Shown here: piece after piece, positions 1-9,403 of the stretch
Layout of the letters: each line of letters starts with the position of its first letter
Position numbering within the stretch: position 1 is the first letter of the stretch
Assembly: GCA_023442525.1 (NCBI GenBank)
Contig: JAEZZA010000017.1
Location: 62,001 to 126,000, forward strand
DNA: 64,000 nucleotides
Reading direction: 5' to 3'
Source of the DNA: Bacteroidota bacterium
GTDB taxonomy: Bacteria > Bacteroidota > Bacteroidia > Bacteroidales > UBA10428
The notes under the pieces: model-generated
What the model saw: the letters and a program-made list of their open reading frames with translations, nothing else
Told to the model about the DNA's origin: nothing
Database searches by the model: none
Position numbers and translations under genes: made by a program

Positions 1-779
1 TCCTTTACCGTCACATCTCTCAGAACAGGATGGACGGTCATGGGAATTCCGTTCCAGGCATTATAGGATGCCATAAAGGCTCTGGATCCGCCATCGGTAA
101 TTCCCTTATAAAACGGATAACCATAGTATTCCCTGAAAAGCCGCTCGTCGAAGTTTGATGATGTGGAGTCGCGTCCGTCCTCATTGCTGTTTGCCATAAA
201 ATGTTTCATCAGTGATGCAGTCCGCCAGTATTTGGGATCATCACCCTGAAGCCCTTTGATATATGAAACTGTTAATTGCGCGGTTAAGAACGGATCTTCA
301 CCAAAGCATTCCTCGGTCCTTCCCCAGCGCGGATCTCTGCCCAGGTCGGCATTCGGAGCACGTAAAATTAGTGAACCTCTTAGATACTTCGGGCTCTGGA
401 AATAGTACCGGTTCTCATACGAAACATGTTCGCCGATTCTTTTTATCAGGTCGATATCCCATGTTTCACCTAATCCATAGGCCTGAGGGAAAATAGTTGT
501 CGGTGTCGGATTGCGTGATCCCCAGTTCGACGGTCCGCCGTAGGCCAAACCGTGCAGTCCTTCGACATGGCTGCAACTTCTTATGCCCAGCCTCGGAATT
601 CCGAGTTGAGTGGATAGGGCATTAATCTTCTCTTCAAGTGTCATTAATGAGATCAGGTTTTCAATGCGCTCTTCATCAGGCAGCGAAGGATCCTGAAACG
701 GGTACTGATACTGGGCCACTAATCCTGAAACAGGCAGGAATAAACCTATGATCAGAAGAAATCTTTTCATCGGATTCAT
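1..779 (-). CDS. Glycoside hydrolase family 3 protein, N-terminal part (cut by window edge)
   Basis: The reading frame runs from a start at 779 (alternative ATG at 770, three codons on) off the left edge, so only about 259 N-terminal residues are seen. A signal peptide (MKRFLLIIGLFLPVSGLVAQ) is followed by a GH3 (beta/alpha)8 domain: LMTLEEKI, the GRDPRWGR block, KHFMAN and the SYNAWNGIP stretch that normally lies just before the nucleophile Asp, which falls outside the window. The sequence style is closest to beta-xylosidase or beta-glucosidase GH3 enzymes acting in the periplasm. It lies 95 bp downstream of the two-domain esterase on the same strand, so a hemicellulose role is plausible. 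Family is secure; substrate is inferred. Confidence 0.9.
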   Translation of the reverse strand, partial: MNPMKRFLLIIGLFLPVSGLVAQYQYPFQDPSLPDEERIENLISLMTLEEKINALSTQLGIPRLGIRSCSHVEGLHGLAYGGPSNWGSRNPTPTTIFPQAYGLGETWDIDLIKRIGEHVSYENRYYFQSPKYLRGSLILRAPNADLGRDPRWGRTEECFGEDPFLTAQLTVSYIKGLQGDDPKYWRTASLMKHFMANSNEDGRDSTSSNFDERLFREYYGYPFYKGITDGGSRAFMASYNAWNGIPMTVHPVLRDVTVK

Positions 780-874
780 TTTTATGAAGGTCGTAAATAT
801 AACAGAAAAAACGGACTATCCCCGTTTCTGAGGTGTCCGTTTATCACTTAATGCGCTGATGCAATGCGTTTCAC

Positions 875-2722
875 CTACTTTTTCAAAGCCTTCCGGAGGC
901 CTTCTTCCACGAGTGGTTGCATTACTTCGTAGCCAGCTTTGTTTGGATGCACTCCGTCGAAGGTGTATTCAGCCTTCAGACCTTTTTTCTCATCTACCAT
1001 TGCGGAGTAATAGTCGACATATACACAACCATTGCTTGCAGCGTAGTTTTTAATCCATTTGTTAAGTTCAACTACTTTGTCTGCCGGATCCATCCCCGGA
1101 CGCCATGGAAAGTCGGCAGCAGGCAGCACCGAACAGAGTACAACTTTGATATTGTTGGCCCTGGCCATTTCAACCATTCCGGACAGGTTGCTCTGAATCA
1201 TGTGCAATGTGCTTGGTCCGGTATTACCTGCTATATCATTGATACCTGCCAGAATCACCACGGCAGATGGTTTAAGGTCGATAACATCGGGCCTGAACCT
1301 GACCAACATCTGAGGCGTAGTTTGTCCGCTGATTCCGCGATTTACAAAGGGTCTGCCTGAAAAGAATTCCGGCACGGTGTTAATCCAACCAATGGTTATA
1401 GAATTTCCCATGAACACCACTCTCTTCTCATTTTTTGCAGGAGGGCCAAGTTTCAGATTCTCCTCACTGAAGCGGCCTAAGTCGGGCCAGTCCGATCGCA
1501 TCCTGTATTCTGCATCCGCCTTAAAAAGCATGGGTGCAAACTCCGAGAGATAAATCCTCCAGTTTGCCCAGGTATGACCGCCAGTGCTTTCACGGTAAAC
1601 GTATCTGAACTGATGGCTATCCAGAATCTTTCGAAGCCCGGTCACGCCACTATATACAAAATCTTCGGTGCCGCAGGCAATCCAGTAAAGCCGGTAACCG
1701 CTTTTCTTCAATGCTTCAATTTTTTCATCACGTTCCTTTGCCAGCCGTTCCGCTTCGTCCTGGCGGCCAAAGTTTGCAATGCCCATACTGAATACTCCGA
1801 TGTAATCAAACACTTCGGGATAGTTGAAAGTAGTGTTCTGCGTATGCATCCCGCCCATGGAGAGTCCTGCTATTGCCCTGTGTTGCTTATCACTGTATGT
1901 TCGGAAATTTTTATCAATAAACGGGACAATCTCTTTTGCAAGGCTTTCTTCAAACTTTCCTGCCAGATTCTGATAATCTGCCAGGTTCATCTGATGCTGT
2001 AAGGGAATATCATTCTGTGCTGCTGCCTGATTGGCATTGCCGTTGGGCATTACAATTAACATAGGCCTGGCTTTACCCTGTGCAATCAGGTTATCCAATA
2101 TTTGTGCTGTCCTACCCATTGTTGTCCATGCATCTTCATCTCCACCTCCGCCATGCAGAAGATAGAAGACGGGATATTTCCGGTCGCCTTGTTCATACCC
2201 GGCAGGTGTATATACATAAAGCCTGCGCTGCATGCCCAGAACATCCGATTTGTACCAGGTTTTTATAACTGTTCCATGAGCAACGCCTGCCTTGTTAACA
2301 TAAAGGTCCGAAGCAGGCCCCGGTACAATAAAAAAGCTCTCATATCGCGAACCGTCTCTGCGTTGCTGTACGTTGTTCGGATCGGTAGTACGAACTCCGT
2401 TTACGGAAAAGGTATATGCGTATAACTCCGGTGTCAGGGGTCCCACGGTTACCGACCATAACCCGGTATCATTTTTCACCATAGGTGCGGTTGTTCCGTA
2501 TCCCGGCATCCAGTCGCCGCTTATAAAGACCTCTGTTGCTTTTGGAGCATATAACCTGAAGGTAACGCTGTTATCAGGTAGAATTTCAGGTGACTTAATT
2601 ACCATTGGGGCTCTGAAGACAGGCCTGGCCGGAGCTGCAGGAGCTCTATCCTGAGAAGAAAGATGCGTCGATATAAGGCAAAGTGCCAGTACAATACCTG
2701 TTAAGTGCTTTTTTATATTCAT
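875..2722 (-). CDS. Secreted two-domain esterase: CE1/enterochelin-esterase-like plus SGNH/GDSL esterase
   Basis: A 615-residue exported protein. I chose the ATG at 2722, which places the signal peptide (MNIKKHLTGIVLALCLIS) at the N terminus; an upstream in-frame ATG at 2752 would add ten polar residues. Residues about 45-135 look like an E-set/CBM48-like domain (FRLYAPKATEVFISGDW). Residues about 150-400 form an alpha/beta-hydrolase of the Fes/feruloyl-esterase type with GLSMGG (Ser288), Asp354 and GGHTW (His383). Residues about 433-615 form an SGNH hydrolase with GNSIT (Ser441), GISGQ, GIND (Asn495) and DGVHP (Asp589, His592). Both catalytic sets look complete. Such fusions typically deacylate plant polysaccharides (acetyl or feruloyl groups); the actual substrate is inference. 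Confidence 0.88.
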   Translation of the reverse strand: MNIKKHLTGIVLALCLISTHLSSQDRAPAAPARPVFRAPMVIKSPEILPDNSVTFRLYAPKATEVFISGDWMPGYGTTAPMVKNDTGLWSVTVGPLTPELYAYTFSVNGVRTTDPNNVQQRRDGSRYESFFIVPGPASDLYVNKAGVAHGTVIKTWYKSDVLGMQRRLYVYTPAGYEQGDRKYPVFYLLHGGGGDEDAWTTMGRTAQILDNLIAQGKARPMLIVMPNGNANQAAAQNDIPLQHQMNLADYQNLAGKFEESLAKEIVPFIDKNFRTYSDKQHRAIAGLSMGGMHTQNTTFNYPEVFDYIGVFSMGIANFGRQDEAERLAKERDEKIEALKKSGYRLYWIACGTEDFVYSGVTGLRKILDSHQFRYVYRESTGGHTWANWRIYLSEFAPMLFKADAEYRMRSDWPDLGRFSEENLKLGPPAKNEKRVVFMGNSITIGWINTVPEFFSGRPFVNRGISGQTTPQMLVRFRPDVIDLKPSAVVILAGINDIAGNTGPSTLHMIQSNLSGMVEMARANNIKVVLCSVLPAADFPWRPGMDPADKVVELNKWIKNYAASNGCVYVDYYSAMVDEKKGLKAEYTFDGVHPNKAGYEVMQPLVEEGLRKALKK

Positions 2723-2804
2723 ATTATGATTGTTGATTGATTGCCGATCCATTTATCAGAAATATTACCGGATTCCCAGTCTGTATTTCAGGCTCACTAA
2801 TCTA

Positions 2805-2846
2805 CTAAAAATAAACGACCGGAATTCTATGAATAAATTCCGGTCG
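2805..2846 (-). terminator. Rho-independent terminator of the maltose operon
   Basis: A perfect 11-bp stem (CGACCGGAATT at 2816-2826 with AATTCCGGTCG at 2836-2846) and a 9-nt loop lie 28 bases past the stop of the GH13 gene. On the minus strand the stem is followed by TTTATTTTT. It separates the MFS-pgmB-GH65-GH13 unit from the esterase. Confidence 0.85.
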
Positions 2847-2873
2847 TCGATAATAGTCAGCATTTTGTATATT

Positions 2874-4706
2874 TTATGGAACCAGCTCGAGGATGAGTGT
2901 TTCTTCGGCTCTGAGAGAAATATTACCAAGGCTGATAATTTTTCCGGTTATTATTTCCCTACCCTGTGTTGAATTCCTCATACATTCTTTGAATCTTGAA
3001 GTTTCGAGTTGCGCGGGTCGGTCCGAAAAGTTTTGTACTACCATCAGGGTCTTGCGGTCATCCATCCTGAAATATACATAAATATTATCCCTCGGAATAA
3101 AATGTATCATTTTCCCGGTTTGCAGTACCGGATTATTCTTCCGGTAATTCAGCAAGGTTCTTAAATAGTTAAACGCTTCGTTCTCTTTATCATTCCGGCC
3201 TGCTTCGGCAAATGCATTTCTTGTGTCGCCCGGCCAACCGCCCGGAAAGTCTTTGCGGATATCTCCATCGCCATTGCTTTTTTTACCACCCATCATAATT
3301 TCAGTTCCGTAGTAGATTTGAGGAATTCCACGGGTAGTAAGAAGATGGGCCACCGATGACTTGAATTTCTCCATATCGAAATTGATCTGTTCCGAAAACC
3401 GCTGCATGTCGTGGTTATCCATAAATACCAGAAGGTTGTAAGGATCGGCATACAAGTAATCCATTACATAATGGTTGTAAAAACTGTAAGCTCCATTGCC
3501 CCATGCCATAAAAGCATCATTCAGCGGGAAGTCCATACCCGACGGAAGATACGAATCATAATTGTCGGAGTTCTTAACGCCTGTTTGCCAGTAGGCAATT
3601 TCGGCAGGGCGGTGTTGCCAGCATTCACCCACAATATTAATACCGGGGTATTCTTCGCGTATGGCTTTCGTCCATTCCGCAATTTTCCACTTGTCGTTAT
3701 AAGGATAAGTATCCACGCGTATTCCGTCGAGCAGTGCATATTCCATCCAAAAGATGGCAAATTGCTTGAAATACGTAAGTACCAGCGGATTCTTCAGATT
3801 CATATCGGGCATGCTTACATCAAACCACCCTTTGGTATTCAGCATCAAATCCAGTTCTGATGCATGCGGGTCAATCCAGGTGGCAATTGTATAGTTGCTT
3901 CTTGTAAAAGAAGGAAATTGGTGAATCCAGTCGTCCATCGGAAGATCGTTCATCCACCAGTGCTCACTTCCGCAATGATTGGGCACCATGTCCATGATAA
4001 GCTTAATTCCCCGTTTATGGCATTCCTCAGTCAGGCGGGCATAATCCTCATTGGTACCGTAGCGCCCGTCCACTTTGAAGTAATCGGTTGTGGCGTAGGT
4101 ATGATAGGAATAGGTTGGCAAATTATCTTCAAGAAGCGGAGTTGTCCATATAGCAGTTATACCCAGATCGTTCAGGTAATCCAAGTGGTCGATGATACCC
4201 TGAATGTCGCCACCATGACGACCGTCCTGGTTTGAACGATTCACTTTTTCGGCAAGTCCGTTAACCGAATCATTTGTGGTATCACCATTGGCAAAACGGT
4301 CGGGCATCAGCAAATAGATCACATCAGAGGGATCAAAGCCTTGTCGTTCAGTTGATCCTGGCTTTCGTTCTGCCAATAGGTAATTATGCGTAAAGACCCT
4401 TTTCTTGTCTCTGAAAAACTGAATGACCATGTTACCTGCCTTTGCAGACGCTGAAATTTCAACTGTGAGAAAAATATAATTCGGATTTTCAGTGCGTGTA
4501 ACTGTTTTTATGGTAACACCATCATGTTCAATTACCGGCCGGTACTGAGAAATGTTAGTGCCGTGAAAGGTGATCATCAGTTCGGGATTTTTCATCCCGA
4601 TCCACCACATCGGAGGGTCGGTATGGTTGATGTAATTCTGCGCCTGAAGACAGTTAAAGAGTAAAATTAATACTGAAATAGCTGATAATCTGTGTGCTGA
4701 CTTCAT
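2874..4706 (-). CDS. Periplasmic GH13 alpha-amylase / neopullulanase-like (SusA type)
   Basis: 610 residues. The start at 4706 is favoured over 4730 because it gives a signal peptide (MKSAHRLSAISVLILLF...QAQ) and an ATGA overlap with the stop of the GH65 gene. An N-terminal cyclomaltodextrinase/neopullulanase-type beta domain (about 25-115) precedes the GH13 barrel. Conserved regions are visible: DMVPNH, GIRVDTYPY (nucleophile Asp332), VGECW (acid/base Glu361) and MDNHD (Asp433). It should cleave maltodextrins entering through the SusC/D system into maltose and short oligomers in the periplasm. It is the last gene of the MFS-pgmB-GH65-GH13 operon and is followed by a terminator. Exact product specificity is not readable from sequence. 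Confidence 0.93.
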   Translation of the reverse strand: MKSAHRLSAISVLILLFNCLQAQNYINHTDPPMWWIGMKNPELMITFHGTNISQYRPVIEHDGVTIKTVTRTENPNYIFLTVEISASAKAGNMVIQFFRDKKRVFTHNYLLAERKPGSTERQGFDPSDVIYLLMPDRFANGDTTNDSVNGLAEKVNRSNQDGRHGGDIQGIIDHLDYLNDLGITAIWTTPLLEDNLPTYSYHTYATTDYFKVDGRYGTNEDYARLTEECHKRGIKLIMDMVPNHCGSEHWWMNDLPMDDWIHQFPSFTRSNYTIATWIDPHASELDLMLNTKGWFDVSMPDMNLKNPLVLTYFKQFAIFWMEYALLDGIRVDTYPYNDKWKIAEWTKAIREEYPGINIVGECWQHRPAEIAYWQTGVKNSDNYDSYLPSGMDFPLNDAFMAWGNGAYSFYNHYVMDYLYADPYNLLVFMDNHDMQRFSEQINFDMEKFKSSVAHLLTTRGIPQIYYGTEIMMGGKKSNGDGDIRKDFPGGWPGDTRNAFAEAGRNDKENEAFNYLRTLLNYRKNNPVLQTGKMIHFIPRDNIYVYFRMDDRKTLMVVQNFSDRPAQLETSRFKECMRNSTQGREIITGKIISLGNISLRAEETLILELVP

Positions 4707-7015
4707 GATTGAAATATTTTGTGACTGCATGTAAGCATTTTTCCGTTGATCTCTACTTTGACTGGTTCACCCTTAAGCAATGTCACTTCCACGTTTTTCG
4801 AATTTATCGAAATATTGAGAATTCTTTCACGGAAATGGATGTTAAACGAAAGGTGTTCCCATTTCGACGGCAACTGGGGTGAAAAGCTGATAATTCCGTT
4901 GTTCACTCTCATCCCGCCGAAACCGAGTACAATCGACATCCAGGTTCCTCCCATACTTGTAATGTGAAGTCCCTCGTCGACTTCGTGATTATAATCGTCC
5001 AGATCGAGCCGCGATGTTCTTAAATAAAGTTCATAAGCTTTTTCAGCATCGCCGATCCGGCTTGCCAGGATGGAGTGTATGCAGGGAGATAATGAGGATT
5101 CGTGTACCGTACGGGGTTCATAAAACTCAAAATTTCTACGGATAATATCCGTGGAATATTCATGTTCGAAGCAGTAAATCCCCTGCAGAACATCAGCCTG
5201 TTTGATAAATACCGAACGCAAGATACGATCCCACGACCAGTGCTGATTAATGGGTCGTTCTTTGGGAGAAAGTTCCGAAACTGTCCGCTGTTCCTTATCC
5301 ATATAGCCTTCCTGTTGAAGAAACACGCCCCGTTCTTCAAGATAGGGGTAGTACATGTTTTCGATGATATCTTTCCAGTCGGAGATTTCAGTTTTGTAAT
5401 TCAGATTTGTCTTACCGGCTATTTCCTGATAGTCCTGTGGAAATTCGCGCATAACATACTCGATGCTGCTGATCGTGTACTCTAAAGTCCACGCGGCTAT
5501 TTTATTGGTAAACCAGTTATTGTTAACGTTATTCTCGTATTCATTGGGGCCTGTAACTCCCAGAATCACGTATTTGCCCTTTACGTCGGACCAGTTCACA
5601 CGTTGCCGCCAGAATCGTGAAAGTGCAATCAAAATTTCCAGCCCGTATTCAGCAAGATATTCTTTTTCGCCGGTGTAATTAATGTAATTATAAATGGCAT
5701 AGGCAATAGCACCGTTACGGTGTATCTCTTCGAACGTTATTTCCCATTCGTTATGACATTCTTCTCCATTCATTGTAACCATGGGATAGAGAGCTGCTCC
5801 ATCCTTAAACCCGAGTTTGACTGCATTCTCAATAGCTTTCCCAAGGTGCTTATGCCGGTAGATCAGTAGATTTCTGGCGACTTTAGAAGGCTGTGTGCTC
5901 AGGTAAAATGGAATGAGAAATGCCTCGGTATCCCAATACGTACTTCCACCGTATTTCTCACCGGTAAATCCTTTCGGACCAATGTTCAGACGTTCATCCC
6001 TGCCGGTATACGTCTGGTTCAGATGAAAGATATTGAAGCGTATACCCTGTTGTGCCGCGGGATCACCTTTAATAATGATATCACTGTGCGACCAGGTTTC
6101 GTTCCAGTATGCCGAATGTTCTGTAAAGAGTGTAACAAAAGTTTTTTTCCGGGCATAAGAAGCAACCCTGATGCTTTCGGATATGAGTTTTTCGCTCTCA
6201 TGATTCAGCGAATCCAATACGGCTACATACTTCAGAATGATAATGCTGTCGCCGGTTTTAACCTGGCGTTTATAAATCTCGGCAATATATCCGTCGGCTG
6301 TGTCATTCTGAGGACCGGCAAATTCAGAGTCTCCGTTTATTCTGATATCACAGCTCATGCAATAGCAGACTTCAAATCCCGATTTCCGGGTAACTGCTTT
6401 CAGGTAACTGAAACCATCGGACCGGCCGGTATCGACTACATCCCAGAATTTTTCGTCGTAATTGGCATCACGATTCACTATGTTTCCGTCGAGATAGGGA
6501 ATTATAGTCAATTCTCCGTTAAAATCCAGACAAGTCAGTGAGTATTGAATGGCTCCGATCTGATCATCAACCATGCTTAAGAACCTTCGGACGTTAATCC
6601 GGAGTTGGGCTCCCGACGGCAGCGTTGTATCGAATGACCTTTCGAGGTATCCGTTTTTCATATTCAATTCGCGTCGGAAACCTTTTACCTTACAGGTGTT
6701 CAGATCCAGTTCCTCTCCGTTTGCAATAATCCGGATTCCAATCCAGTTTGGAGCATTTGCCACTTTGGCAAAATATTCAGGATAACCGTTTTTCCACCAG
6801 CCTACCCGTGTTTTATCGGGATAGTAAATGCCGGCTATGTAAGTTCCCTGGAGAGATTGTCCTGAATACATTTCTTCAAAGTTGGCCCGCTGACCCATAT
6901 GTCCGTTGCCCAGGCTGAAGATGCTTTCCGATTCCTCCTGGTGACGGGGATCAAAACCTTCTTCAATCACACTCCATTCATCAACCTTATAATATCTTTT
7001 CATCGTCTGATTCAC
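4703..7015 (-). CDS. mapA: GH65 maltose phosphorylase
   Basis: A 770-residue cytoplasmic protein without signal peptide, normal length for GH65 disaccharide phosphorylases. Family hallmarks are the DGAALYPMVTMNGEEC block, NEWEITFEE around residues 420-430 (carrying the catalytic acid Glu), GVTGPNEYENNVNNNW and the late NHEVDEGLHITSMGGTW phosphate/sugar site. Maltose plus phosphate gives beta-glucose-1-phosphate and glucose. Kojibiose or trehalose phosphorylase are the alternatives in GH65. The beta-phosphoglucomutase 5 bp upstream, two amylases, a sugar permease and SusCDE favour maltose. Translationally coupled to the downstream GH13 gene (ATGA overlap). Confidence 0.92.
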   Translation of the reverse strand: MNQTMKRYYKVDEWSVIEEGFDPRHQEESESIFSLGNGHMGQRANFEEMYSGQSLQGTYIAGIYYPDKTRVGWWKNGYPEYFAKVANAPNWIGIRIIANGEELDLNTCKVKGFRRELNMKNGYLERSFDTTLPSGAQLRINVRRFLSMVDDQIGAIQYSLTCLDFNGELTIIPYLDGNIVNRDANYDEKFWDVVDTGRSDGFSYLKAVTRKSGFEVCYCMSCDIRINGDSEFAGPQNDTADGYIAEIYKRQVKTGDSIIILKYVAVLDSLNHESEKLISESIRVASYARKKTFVTLFTEHSAYWNETWSHSDIIIKGDPAAQQGIRFNIFHLNQTYTGRDERLNIGPKGFTGEKYGGSTYWDTEAFLIPFYLSTQPSKVARNLLIYRHKHLGKAIENAVKLGFKDGAALYPMVTMNGEECHNEWEITFEEIHRNGAIAYAIYNYINYTGEKEYLAEYGLEILIALSRFWRQRVNWSDVKGKYVILGVTGPNEYENNVNNNWFTNKIAAWTLEYTISSIEYVMREFPQDYQEIAGKTNLNYKTEISDWKDIIENMYYPYLEERGVFLQQEGYMDKEQRTVSELSPKERPINQHWSWDRILRSVFIKQADVLQGIYCFEHEYSTDIIRRNFEFYEPRTVHESSLSPCIHSILASRIGDAEKAYELYLRTSRLDLDDYNHEVDEGLHITSMGGTWMSIVLGFGGMRVNNGIISFSPQLPSKWEHLSFNIHFRERILNISINSKNVEVTLLKGEPVKVEINGKMLTCSHKIFQS

Positions 7016-7020
7016 GTTAA

Positions 7021-7683
7021 TTACATTCCCGATTTTTCATCAAAAAACAGATCGGAGATTTTAATAGAAATCAGGTCGGGAAAAACCCGGTCGGCATTTG
7101 ACAAAATATCTGTTGATCCGATCCCTATACATTTCATTCCTGCATTATGTGCAGCTTCAATACCTGCTATGGCATCTTCAATTACCACGCAGTATCTGTT
7201 TTCAACTCCCAGCATTTGCGCCCCGGCTGCAAAGACCTCGGGATCAGGTTTGGCACGGGTAATCAGGTTGCCATCCACAATACAGTCGAAATAACCGATG
7301 ATACCTGTTTTTTCGAGTATCAGCCTTGCATTGCGACTCGAAGAACCCAAACCTACACGAATGCCATTTAATTTAAGTTCTTTCAGAAAATTCCGGGCAC
7401 CGGGAAGAATGTCAGCAGGTGTCATCCTGCTGATATAGGACAGATACAGCTGGTTTTTTTCTTCAGCATACTTTAATTTATCTTCATCGGATAAGGACAC
7501 ACGGCCAATTTCGAGCAGGATTTCAAGTGAGTCCATCCGGCTTACTCCCTTAAGCCTTTCGTTATGCTGCCCGGTAAATTCAAAACCCAGTCTATCCGAG
7601 ATCATTTTCCACGCTAGGTAATGAAAACCGGCTGTGTCAACTAAGACTCCGTCGAGATCAAATAAACAGGCTCCGGGTTTCAT
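7021..7683 (-). CDS. pgmB: Beta-phosphoglucomutase (HAD superfamily)
   Basis: A 220-residue HAD phosphatase-fold enzyme with a helical cap. FDLDGVLVDT holds the nucleophile Asp9 and acid/base Asp11; LGSSSRN is motif II, AKPDPEVF carries the motif III Lys, and VIEDAIAGIEAA is motif IV. It converts beta-glucose-1-phosphate, released by the neighbouring GH65 phosphorylase, to glucose-6-phosphate. The start codon overlaps the MFS stop (ATGA at 7680-7683) and the GH65 gene begins 5 bp downstream, so the three are translationally linked. A generic HAD phosphatase is the alternative but the context makes pgmB nearly certain. Confidence 0.93.
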   Translation of the reverse strand: MKPGACLFDLDGVLVDTAGFHYLAWKMISDRLGFEFTGQHNERLKGVSRMDSLEILLEIGRVSLSDEDKLKYAEEKNQLYLSYISRMTPADILPGARNFLKELKLNGIRVGLGSSSRNARLILEKTGIIGYFDCIVDGNLITRAKPDPEVFAAGAQMLGVENRYCVVIEDAIAGIEAAHNAGMKCIGIGSTDILSNADRVFPDLISIKISDLFFDEKSGM

Positions 7684-9191
7684 TTACTGGTTATTGATTT
7701 TGACCTGCTATCGTTTACAAATAGAACACATACGGCAGCTATAATCATGGATATCCCGCCGGTTATCAATGCATAAATGCTTTCGCCGCCGAAGAGGGAA
7801 TTAACCATAAATCCCAGAATGGTAGCGGCCAGGATCTGAGGAATGACAATAAAAAAGTTGAAAATCCCCATGTATACTCCCATTTTCGAAAAGGGCAGAG
7901 AACCGGTGAGAATGGCATAAGGCATGGCAAGAATACTGGCCCAGGCGAGACCGATACCGATCATCGACCAGATCATCTGTTGCGGATTGGTCAGAAAATA
8001 AAGTGCTATCAGACTAAGTCCGCCGATTGTAAGGCCAACGATATGTGTAGTTTTCCTGCTTGTATATTTTGCAATCAGAGGCAAAACAAACAAACCAAAT
8101 ACAGCCGCGAATAGGTTATAAAATCCCATCATTCCTCCCACGACGTTTGCGCCCTGGTTATAGAGTTCGGAAGTAGTGTCGCTGGTTCCCCACAAATGTT
8201 TGGTAAGGGCCGGTGTGGCGTATATCCAAAGCGAAAACAATGCAAACCAGGAGAAAAACTGAACAACCGCGAGTTGCCGCATAGTCTTTGGCATCCGGTA
8301 CAAATCGGTAATGATACTGACCAGGCCCGATGTGGTAACCCTGATATTTACAAGTAAGGCGGTAACAAGCTGAAGAATGCCAAATACTGCAAAGCCTCCG
8401 GCAAGGATATAGAGTTCTTTCTCCAGTCTGAATCGCATAATCGGCCAGGCGATCAATAATCCGGCAAGTAACCAGATTATCCCACGCACCAGGTATTTTC
8501 TTACAGGTTCGGCAGACTCGTATTCAAGGGTTTTTGTTTCAACGTGAGTTGAGTATTGCTGTAATTCAGCCGGGCTGTATTCTTTGGTTTTGAATATAGT
8601 CCAGAGAACGGTGAGCAGAAAAACAGCGCCACCCATGTAGAATGAGTAGATCACGGTTGGTGGAATTTCTCCTTCCGGTGCAGTGTTGGGAATGTTCAGC
8701 CATTCGGCAAGGGCATAGGGTAACCACGAGGCAACAAAGGCACCGATACCGATGAAGAAACTCTGCATGGTGAAACCTGCAGTGCGTTGTTCGTCGGGTA
8801 ACATATCGCCGACAAATGCACGAAAGGGTTCCATGGTAATGTTGATGGAAGCGTCCATTATCCATAGCATGGATGCCGCGAACCAGAGAGTGGGTGAGTT
8901 GGGCATGATTATAAGAGCGGCTGATGCCAGTAGCGCGCCGGTGAGAAAGTAAGGTCTTCGTCTTCCTAATTTTCCCCAGGTACGATCGCTCATATGGCCA
9001 ATGATCGGCTGAATGATCAGTCCCGTAACAGGAGCCGCTATCCATAACAATGGTATCCTGTCAATTTCCGCACCCAGAGTTTGGAAAATACGGCTGACGT
9101 TGGCATTCTGAAGTCCGAATCCGAATTGTATACCCAGAAATCCGAAACTCATGTTCCAGATTTGCCAGAAACTCAACTTAGGTTTGTTCAT
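7680..9191 (-). CDS. MFS maltose/oligosaccharide transporter
   Basis: A 503-residue polytopic inner-membrane protein with about 12 hydrophobic helices and a cytoplasmic loop near residues 200-235. The N-terminal segment (WNMSFGFLGIQFGFGLQNAN) and the loop-2 signature with SDRTWGKLGRRRPY match the sucrose/maltose:H+ symporter branch of the major facilitator superfamily, often called MalT in Bacteroidota. It is the first gene of the operon with pgmB, GH65 and GH13, so it most likely carries maltose across the inner membrane for phosphorolysis. A promoter and a LacI-type operator lie upstream. Proton coupling is inferred from the family. Confidence 0.88.
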   Translation of the reverse strand: MNKPKLSFWQIWNMSFGFLGIQFGFGLQNANVSRIFQTLGAEIDRIPLLWIAAPVTGLIIQPIIGHMSDRTWGKLGRRRPYFLTGALLASAALIIMPNSPTLWFAASMLWIMDASINITMEPFRAFVGDMLPDEQRTAGFTMQSFFIGIGAFVASWLPYALAEWLNIPNTAPEGEIPPTVIYSFYMGGAVFLLTVLWTIFKTKEYSPAELQQYSTHVETKTLEYESAEPVRKYLVRGIIWLLAGLLIAWPIMRFRLEKELYILAGGFAVFGILQLVTALLVNIRVTTSGLVSIITDLYRMPKTMRQLAVVQFFSWFALFSLWIYATPALTKHLWGTSDTTSELYNQGANVVGGMMGFYNLFAAVFGLFVLPLIAKYTSRKTTHIVGLTIGGLSLIALYFLTNPQQMIWSMIGIGLAWASILAMPYAILTGSLPFSKMGVYMGIFNFFIVIPQILAATILGFMVNSLFGGESIYALITGGISMIIAAVCVLFVNDSRSKSITSK

Positions 9192-9311
9192 GTAAGTATT
9201 ATTAATGCAGGCTTTATCTGTCCGGAAGGATACCGGAAAAAATAAAATCCCTGTCTGTTAAGCAACAGAATCAGAGATTATGAAGATTTATTGATACGGG
9301 AAATATTAATT

Positions 9312-9342
9312 CAAAAGTAATACATCCAAAGGCTATTTGCAA
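9312..9342 (-). promoter_or_regulatory. Promoter of the MFS-pgmB-GH65-GH13 operon
   Basis: On the minus strand a -7 box TACTTTTG (9319 to 9312) matches the Bacteroidota TAnnTTTG consensus exactly. A -33 TTG (9342 to 9340) lies exactly 20 nt upstream. The predicted transcript begins about 110 nt before the MFS start at 9191, leaving a fairly long leader. No riboswitch-like fold was obvious in the leader. Confidence 0.68.
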
Positions 9343-9388
9343 CTATTTGATAGATAATTTTTTACAAATTACCTGAAAGTATAGATTT

Positions 9389-9398
9389 CAAACGTTTG
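9389..9398. promoter_or_regulatory. LacI-family operator upstream of the MFS operon
   Basis: Perfect palindrome CAAACGTTTG, continuing as GCG on one side, the CG-centred form typical of LacI/CcpA-like operators. It lies in the gap between the regulator stop (9404) and the MFS gene, about 53 bases upstream of the -33 element. A fuller copy stands upstream of susC. Binding by the adjacent regulator is inferred. Confidence 0.72.
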
Positions 9399-9403
9399 CG
9401 CTG

